Source: JBMYZL01 sp965661765 (GTDB lineage Bacteria > Bacteroidota > Bacteroidia > Flavobacteriales_D > Sanyastnellaceae). From it: 36,308 nt of DNA. Each line of letters begins with the position of its first letter. Positions within the stretch are counted from its first letter, which is position 1. Location: the NCBI GenBank assembly GCA_965661765.1, contig CBFIFE010000024.1:1-36308 (forward strand), read 5' to 3'. Both the position numbers and the translations under genes were made by a program. Under the pieces are notes generated by a model, which worked only from the letters and a program-made list of their open reading frames with translations, had not been told where the DNA came from and did no database searches. This document shows, in pieces, positions 32,676 to 36,308 of this stretch.

Positions 32676-33830
32676 GTTGAACGCTTGGTCCAAATCGGCG
32701 ATCAAGTCGTCGCAATCCTCCACTCCCACGCTGAGGCGAATGAAACCGTCGTTGATGCCAAGTTGGGCACGAACTTCTGCCGGCACACTGCCGTGGGTCA
32801 TGGCCGCGGGATGCTCGATGAGGGATTCGACACCGCCCAGGGACTCAGCCAAGGCAAAGAGTTTTGTGGAGGCGACGAGGCGTTTGGCATCCTCGAGGTC
32901 GTTGGAGGCCAATTCGAAGGCAATCATTCCGCCGAAATCGTCCATTTGGCGGGCGGCGATGTCATGACCTGGGTGGTCGCTGAAGCCAGGCCAATACACC
33001 TTGCTGACGTCTGCACGTTCGCGGAGCCAATGGGCGATCCGCCGGCCGTTGGCGCAGTGGCGTTCGATGCGAAGGTGAAGGGTTTTGAGGCCGCGCAGGA
33101 CGAGGAACGAATCGAAAGGCTGGGCAATTGCACCGCAGTTGTTCTGGATGGTGCGCAATTCGGCATCGATCGTTTCGTCCTTTGTGACGAGGGCGCCCAT
33201 GACGACATCGCTGTGGCCGCCGAGGTACTTCGTGACGCTGTGCATGACGATGTCAGCGCCCAGTTCGAGGGGGCGCTGCAGAATGGGCGATGCAAAGGTG
33301 TTGTCGACCGCCAGGCGAATGCCCTTCGGGGCTGTGATGGCCGCCACCGCCGCGATGTCGGTGATTTGCATCATCGGGTTGGTGGGCGTTTCGAGCCAAA
33401 CCAATTTCGTGCGCTCCGTCACCGCGGCCTCGACATTTGCGGCGTTTTGGGTATCGACGAAGGTGAATTCGATGCCCATGGGCGCCCAGTTCGTGCGGAA
33501 CAGGCGACCCGTGCCCCCGTAGAGGTCTTGGCCAGCAATGACATGATCGCCAGGCTTCAACGTCCTCAAGACGACGTCGATGGCCGCCAGGCCACTGGCA
33601 AAGGCCAAACCATGCGTGCCGCTTTCGATTTCCGCGAGCGCCTTTTCCAGGGCAGCTCGGGTGGGGTTGTGACTTCGCGAATATTCCCAGCCCTTGTGGA
33701 CCCCGACGGCCTCTTGCACGTAGGTGGACGTTTGAAAAATCGGCGTCATGATGGCGCCCGTGGAGGGGTCAGGCTCGACGCCGGCATGCACCGCGCGCGT
33801 TCCCTTTCCGATGGCTGGGTTTGGCTTCAT
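32673..33830 (-). CDS. metB: Cystathionine gamma-synthase / gamma-lyase family PLP enzyme
   Basis: 385 residues, full length for the family. PLP lysine K201 is in MHSVTKYLGGHSD. Substrate/cofactor motifs include YSRSHNPTRAALE, FASGLAAI, ETPTNPMMQITDI and VDNTFASP, with SLGGVESLIEHPAAMTH near the C-terminus. The family makes cystathionine from acylhomoserine and cysteine (MetB) or cleaves it (gamma-lyase); sequence alone does not decide, so the symbol is provisional. Cytosolic tetramer by family. It starts 21 bases after the flippase-like gene on the same strand, suggesting cotranscription. Confidence 0.9.
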   Translation of the reverse strand: MKPNPAIGKGTRAVHAGVEPDPSTGAIMTPIFQTSTYVQEAVGVHKGWEYSRSHNPTRAALEKALAEIESGTHGLAFASGLAAIDVVLRTLKPGDHVIAGQDLYGGTGRLFRTNWAPMGIEFTFVDTQNAANVEAAVTERTKLVWLETPTNPMMQITDIAAVAAITAPKGIRLAVDNTFASPILQRPLELGADIVMHSVTKYLGGHSDVVMGALVTKDETIDAELRTIQNNCGAIAQPFDSFLVLRGLKTLHLRIERHCANGRRIAHWLRERADVSKVYWPGFSDHPGHDIAARQMDDFGGMIAFELASNDLEDAKRLVASTKLFALAESLGGVESLIEHPAAMTHGSVPAEVRAQLGINDGFIRLSVGVEDCDDLIADLDQAFN

Positions 33831-33851
33831 AAAAGCAAAGGTAATGAGGCT

Positions 33852-34979
33852 TTAGGCCAAACCATTCCGCCCCCGCCGACTCGTCCGCCGCAACCACCCC
33901 GGCAACACCACCGAACCCACAAAAAGGTAGGGGAAATAGGTGGCAAGACGCCACACGACAGCCACCACGGCGAGGTAGCCCACGCCGACCACATCGCCCA
34001 GAAACGCGGGCAGAGCGACCTCGGCAAACCCCGCGGAGCCGGGCGTGGGGCTGATCATTAGGACGACCCACATCACGAGTTGGCGACCGAGCACGACGGC
34101 ATGTGGGATGGTGGGCAGAAAAATCAGCAGGATCATGTTCAATGTGAGGAAGCGGGCGAGCCAACTCGCCACCGTCGCTCCCAAGGTCCGGACCCAAAGG
34201 CGCCAACCCGCCCCGCGCATCTCTCGGGACGCGAGCACGAGGTCGTCCGCCCAACGTTGGCCGGCTGCAGCCCACCTTCGAAAGAGGCGCCATTGAAAGG
34301 CACGGCGCACCAGGTTGCTGGTCCATCGTGGCGCCACAAGCACGCCCATCACAATCATCAAGGTCAACAGGGCCAGCAGCCCATAGGCCGACCAAAACAA
34401 CACCGGCACAGGCGCCCCGCCCCACAACGCGAGCCCCTCCACTGCCGGAAAAAAACCACTCCCATCGCCCCCAGAGGCCAACAACAGCAAAAGCACCACC
34501 GGCACGAGCAACAAGTAGAACAGTTCATCGAGCATCGCCGTCACAAAGACCGTGGCCACGCTGCGCCCCATCGCCATGCCCTCCCGGCGCAGAATCAGAA
34601 TCGCCACCGCTGATCCACCGATGATGCTCGGGGTGAGTGCACTCGCCAGTTCCCACAACATGATGCTGTCAAACGCTTGGCGCCAGGAAAATGCACCGAA
34701 AGACAGCCACCGGATGCGCATGATGTAGGCCAAATCCCGGACCAACACGCACGCCACAACCCCGAGCAAGGCGAACGTCGCTCGTTGCGACCACGTGAAA
34801 GTGGCGAGGAGGGTTCGGGTGGTGGTGGTTTGGCCTGAGGCCGGATCCCGCACAGAATCGTCCAGCCCGCTCCACAACAGCCACACCGCGGCAGCAACCC
34901 CGAGCAGCACGGGCAGGATGAGCTTCCGGCCGGAGAGTGCCGCGCGAATTTCCTTGCTTTCAGGTGCCGTTTCGCTCAT
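33852..34979 (-). CDS. Lysylphosphatidylglycerol synthase TM region / YbhN-like flippase-type membrane protein
   Basis: 375 residues from the ATG at 34979. About eight membrane helices; conserved features of the LPG-synthase transmembrane (UPF0104/YbhN) family are visible: SALTPSIIGGSAVAILILRREG, and SPTPGSAGFAEVALPAFLG near residue 310. Related proteins move lipids or lipid-linked molecules across the inner membrane; here no synthase domain is fused, so a flippase-like role is only inferred. It starts 40 bases after the radical SAM gene stop, same strand. Confidence 0.85.
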   Translation of the reverse strand: MSETAPESKEIRAALSGRKLILPVLLGVAAAVWLLWSGLDDSVRDPASGQTTTTRTLLATFTWSQRATFALLGVVACVLVRDLAYIMRIRWLSFGAFSWRQAFDSIMLWELASALTPSIIGGSAVAILILRREGMAMGRSVATVFVTAMLDELFYLLLVPVVLLLLLASGGDGSGFFPAVEGLALWGGAPVPVLFWSAYGLLALLTLMIVMGVLVAPRWTSNLVRRAFQWRLFRRWAAAGQRWADDLVLASREMRGAGWRLWVRTLGATVASWLARFLTLNMILLIFLPTIPHAVVLGRQLVMWVVLMISPTPGSAGFAEVALPAFLGDVVGVGYLAVVAVVWRLATYFPYLFVGSVVLPGWLRRTSRRGRNGLA

Positions 34980-35019
34980 CTCACGTCGAAGGTAAGGCCT
35001 GCGCCGCTGCGCTTCATTC

Positions 35020-36057
35020 TCAGGCGTAAACCTCCGTGCCCTCTGTGCAGTTTTGGCACATGGCGATGTCGCCGCGGGCGGTGAAGATTTGGTTTCGAAA
35101 CTTTTGATAGGCAGAGCCAAACCAAATCTCCTCAAACCGCTGTTCCCCCACCTTCCCCATCAGGTGGTCTGCGTCTTTGTCGAAGCAACAGGGCACCACC
35201 CGACCATCCCACGTCACCACCGCGCCTTGCCACATCCGCCAGCACTTGTCGTCCAAGCGGTTCCGGAGGTGCCAAGTCCCGTCGGGGTGGCGGTCGTAAC
35301 GTCGGAGTTTGGGGTTCTGGGTCAAGAGCGGATGCCCGTCTCGCGGATCGTCCAGCTGCGCAGTTTTGATGACCAGCTCGTCGACCCCGGCCTTCCGAGC
35401 CATCCGTTCGATTTCGGGCAGTTCATGCTCGTTCGGGCCGACAACCAGGAATTGCCAAACGACGTGAGGTTGGCGGCCAGGTTTGGCCCGATGCTTCGCA
35501 ACCATCACATTTTCAGTCCCTTCCAGGACTTTGTCCAAGCGCCCCCCAATCCGATACTGCTCATAAGTGCCCTGGCTCGCCCCATCGATCGACACAATCA
35601 GCCGATCCAATCCGCTCTCCACAATGGCTTCCGCGCGCTCCGGCCGCAGGAAATGCGCATTCGTCGACGTGCTGGCATACACCCCATGCCGCTTGCATGC
35701 AGCCACCAGCGCATCCATCGCAGGATGCAAATACGGTTCTCCTTGAAAGTAGAGATTCGCGTACACCAGCCATGGCCCCACCTCTCCCAGCAACCTGTCG
35801 AGCGTTTCCGGTTCCAACATCCCCGTGGGGCGTGTGAATGACCGCAGTCCGGATGGACATTCCGGACATCGCAGGTTGCAACTGGTCGTCGGCTCAATGC
35901 TCAGGCTCATCGGCCACCCCGTTTGCACGGCATCGCCCCCCTGGCTCCGCTGCGCACGCCCAAACCCGCGATGCAACCGCAGCACATTCCCGAACCGTTG
36001 TCGATTCAACGGCTGAAGTCTAGCCCAACGATCTGCCCACCATTTCGACCGGTTCAT
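35020..36057 (-). CDS. Radical SAM protein with SPASM domain
   Basis: 345 residues. The radical SAM [4Fe-4S] motif is C60-xxx-C64-xx-C67 (TTSCNLRCPECPSG), followed by LYFQGEPYLHP (the GGEP equivalent) and IVSIDGASQGTYEQYR. The C-terminal SPASM-like region has CWRMWQGAVVTWDGRVVPCC and MCQNCTEG, enough cysteines for an auxiliary cluster. Such proteins modify peptides, sugars or lipids; the target is not evident and no precursor peptide gene was seen nearby. Its neighbour on the same strand is the flippase-like protein, which hints at envelope or lipid modification, though this is weak. Confidence 0.88.
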   Translation of the reverse strand: MNRSKWWADRWARLQPLNRQRFGNVLRLHRGFGRAQRSQGGDAVQTGWPMSLSIEPTTSCNLRCPECPSGLRSFTRPTGMLEPETLDRLLGEVGPWLVYANLYFQGEPYLHPAMDALVAACKRHGVYASTSTNAHFLRPERAEAIVESGLDRLIVSIDGASQGTYEQYRIGGRLDKVLEGTENVMVAKHRAKPGRQPHVVWQFLVVGPNEHELPEIERMARKAGVDELVIKTAQLDDPRDGHPLLTQNPKLRRYDRHPDGTWHLRNRLDDKCWRMWQGAVVTWDGRVVPCCFDKDADHLMGKVGEQRFEEIWFGSAYQKFRNQIFTARGDIAMCQNCTEGTEVYA

Positions 36058-36070
36058 GAGTCGAAGATAC

Positions 36071-36130
36071 GAGGGAACCAGGGTGACCAGGGGGACTAGG
36101 GTGACTAGGGAACGAGGGTGACTAAGGGGA
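36071..36130. repeat. Second TGACTA/GGGAAC-type simple repeat array
   Basis: GAGGGAACCAGGGTGACCAGG... through GGGTGACTAGGGAACGAGGGTGACTAAGG repeats the same words as the array at 32489-32567. It lies in the intergenic space upstream of the radical SAM gene. Confidence 0.65.
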
Positions 36131-36202
36131 TGTTGATTTTCAGCGGATTACACGTTTGTTGGAATGCCCGACAGAAGGGCGGTTTGAAGCGGCGGAAATT
36201 CG

Positions 36203-36208
36203 TATAAT
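36203..36208 (+). promoter_or_regulatory. Possible -10-like TATAAT box
   Basis: TATAAT occurs 45 bases before the ATG of the edge gene in an AT-richer intergenic stretch. No matching -35 was identified; Bacteroidota generally use TAnnTTTG, so this is tentative. Confidence 0.25.
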
Positions 36209-36252
36209 CTTCAGGTAATCAGGGTGTTGCGCGCTATCTTGAAAAGAAAAAG

Positions 36253-36308
36253 ATGTACCACGAGAAGTTGATTGCGTATCAGGAGGGTTTGGCGCTGGCC
36301 GTGTTGTT
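36253..36308 (+). CDS. Start of a four-helix-bundle-like protein (truncated by window end)
   Basis: From the ATG at 36253 (preceded by an A/G-rich GAAAAGAAAAAG) the 18 visible codons read MYHEKLIAYQEGLALAVL. The pattern K-L-x-x-Y/W-Q-x-x-x-x-L-A near the N-terminus resembles the short four-helix-bundle (23S rRNA intervening-sequence-type) proteins common in Bacteroidota. Too little is visible to be sure. Confidence 0.4.
   Translation, partial: MYHEKLIAYQEGLALAVL

Overview
The window looks like a chromosomal contig from a GC-rich (about 55-60% by eye) marine Bacteroidota, most likely Flavobacteriales. The basis is: several secreted proteins with type IX secretion (T9SS) C-terminal domains, Fibrobacter-succinogenes-type (FISUMP) domains, an exosortase of the XrtF type with its usual partner, a CotH/lamin-tail protein, a retinal-forming carotenoid enzyme, and TAnnTTTG-like promoter elements. 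No rRNA, tRNA or CRISPR array was seen.

Layout. (1) 1-4.9 kb is a scarred region. It holds the 3' end of a large FN3/FISUMP surface protein with a strong terminator, the last 40 codons of a dihydrolipoyl dehydrogenase gene cut off by an IS3-family element (2156-3391), a small membrane protein, and a truncated FISUMP gene. The IS lacks a target duplication and its transposase lacks the DDE glutamate, so it is probably dead and marks a rearrangement. (2) 4.9-12 kb holds a redoxin plus a haem c/copper (PHM-type) monooxygenase pair, a GapN-like aldehyde dehydrogenase, a polytopic membrane protein, a secreted intradiol dioxygenase with a T9SS tail, and a beta-barrel-like protein. (3) 12.1-14.9 kb is a carotenoid/retinal pair: a CrtA-like monooxygenase converging on a single-chain lycopene cyclase-Blh dioxygenase fusion. 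(4) 15.1-22.1 kb holds two large secreted proteins. Between them is a 115-aa protein with a signal peptide and a C-terminal tripartite IPLTG/TM/Arg tail. (5) 22.1-23.2 kb is the exosortase XrtF operon, divergent from a 1351-aa single-module formyltransferase-adenylation-carrier-thioesterase NRPS (23.3-27.4 kb), which is followed by DUF808 and SWIM-finger genes. (6) 30.1-36.1 kb is a minus-strand block: a secreted protein, kynurenine 3-monooxygenase, cystathionine gamma-synthase/lyase, a flippase-like membrane protein and a radical SAM/SPASM protein. Intergenic TGACTA-type simple repeats lie within and just beyond it. A four-helix-bundle-like gene begins at the right edge.

The most notable items are the CrtY-Blh fusion, the compact F-A-T-TE NRPS, and the candidate exosortase substrate lying close to XrtF. 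All functional calls are from reading the translated sequence; no database search was run.
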